5,817 bases of DNA, taken from contig JAUVQV010000073.1 in the NCBI GenBank assembly GCA_030597995.1, forward strand, positions 1 through 5,817, written 5' to 3'. The number at the start of each line of letters is the position of its first letter. The first letter of the stretch is position 1. Shown piece by piece: positions 5,650 to 5,817 of this stretch. The translations under genes and the position numbers were made by a program. A model generated the notes under the pieces. That model was given only the letters and a program-made list of their open reading frames with translations, made no database searches and had not been told where the DNA came from. The DNA comes from Candidatus Rokuibacteriota bacterium. GTDB taxonomy: Bacteria; JAUVQV01.

Positions 5650-5817
5650 ATGGATAAAGCCGTGAGAAACATCAGCACCCGCTTTCAGTATCAGTGGATT
5701 TTCCGTTTCGTCCTCGTAGCACTGCTGGGTAGCACCCTTCTGCTCCTCGTTCTGAAAAGGTTTTTCTCCCAGAACCTAAGCCAGGATTACAGTAAAGCCT
5801 TTTTCATACTCAAGAAC
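5650..5817 (+). CDS. Second membrane protein of the cytochrome operon (5' part, runs off the window)
   Basis: A frame of 56 codons from ATG 5650 is still open at the window end. It has a polar N-terminus and one clear transmembrane helix at about 16-36 (WIFRFVLVALLGSTLLLLVL), then a charged stretch. The start of the helix region (RFQYQWIFRFVLVALLG) lines up by eye with that of the protein at 4500 (KWFQFRIISYYILILLG). It is therefore probably a paralogue, or a larger member of the same sensor-like family with a cytoplasmic tail beyond the window. The ribosome site is GAGG at 5638. An in-frame ATG at 5632 is an alternative start. It lies 14 bases after the cytochrome stop in the same orientation, so it belongs to the same operon. 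Product and full length are unknown. Confidence 0.75.
   Translation, partial: MDKAVRNISTRFQYQWIFRFVLVALLGSTLLLLVLKRFFSQNLSQDYSKAFFILKN

Noticed and set aside
1..5817. CRISPR array, insertion sequence or phage genes
   Set aside because: No regularly spaced repeats, transposase, integrase or phage-type frames are seen on either strand.

Overview
The window looks like chromosomal DNA of a Gram-negative, moderately GC-rich anaerobe of the deltaproteobacterial type (Desulfobacterota, Geobacter/Desulfuromonas-like). This rests on the mix of genes: a REC-PAS-GAF-GGDEF response regulator, GAF/HD-GYP remnants, a stand-alone cyclic-nucleotide-binding protein and a small multiheme c-type cytochrome in a membrane-protein operon. 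The lineage is inferred from gene style only, without any database search.

Layout, left to right. (1) 36-1976 (+) encodes a response-regulator diguanylate cyclase with all catalytic and inhibitory-site residues. (2) 1990-2521 (+) is the wreck of what was probably a membrane sensor with GAF and HD-GYP domains. Only a membrane N-terminus, a partial GAF and the extreme C-terminus of the HD-GYP domain remain, so the catalytic core is gone. (3) 2512-2588 (+) is an intact tRNA-Pro(CGG) whose 5' end overlaps the last codons of that remnant. (4) 2696-3223 and 3217-3732 (+) are an overlapping pair: a TIGR00725/LOG-like nucleotide-binding protein and adenine phosphoribosyltransferase (apt). (5) 3770-about 3806 is the 5' half of a tRNA, probably Arg, cut off in the anticodon loop. 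(6) 3812-4195 (-) is a single-domain cyclic-nucleotide-binding protein. (7) 4196-4499 is a divergent intergenic region with a hairpin, a short palindrome and a weak promoter candidate. (8) 4500-5126, 5123-5635 and 5650-window end (+) form a tight operon: a two-TM membrane protein, a tetraheme c-type cytochrome, and the start of a second membrane protein resembling the first.

How they fit together. The left part is c-di-GMP signalling with a functional-looking synthase beside a destroyed hydrolase gene. The middle is purine-nucleotide salvage. The right part is a redox module in which a periplasmic or lipid-anchored cytochrome is sandwiched between two membrane proteins that expose coiled-coil cytoplasmic tails. 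That module is the most interesting candidate for a little-described system.

The window holds at least three places where a recognisable gene stops abruptly: near 2060, near 2308 and near 3806. These could be real deletion scars or assembly joins, and the sequence alone cannot decide.
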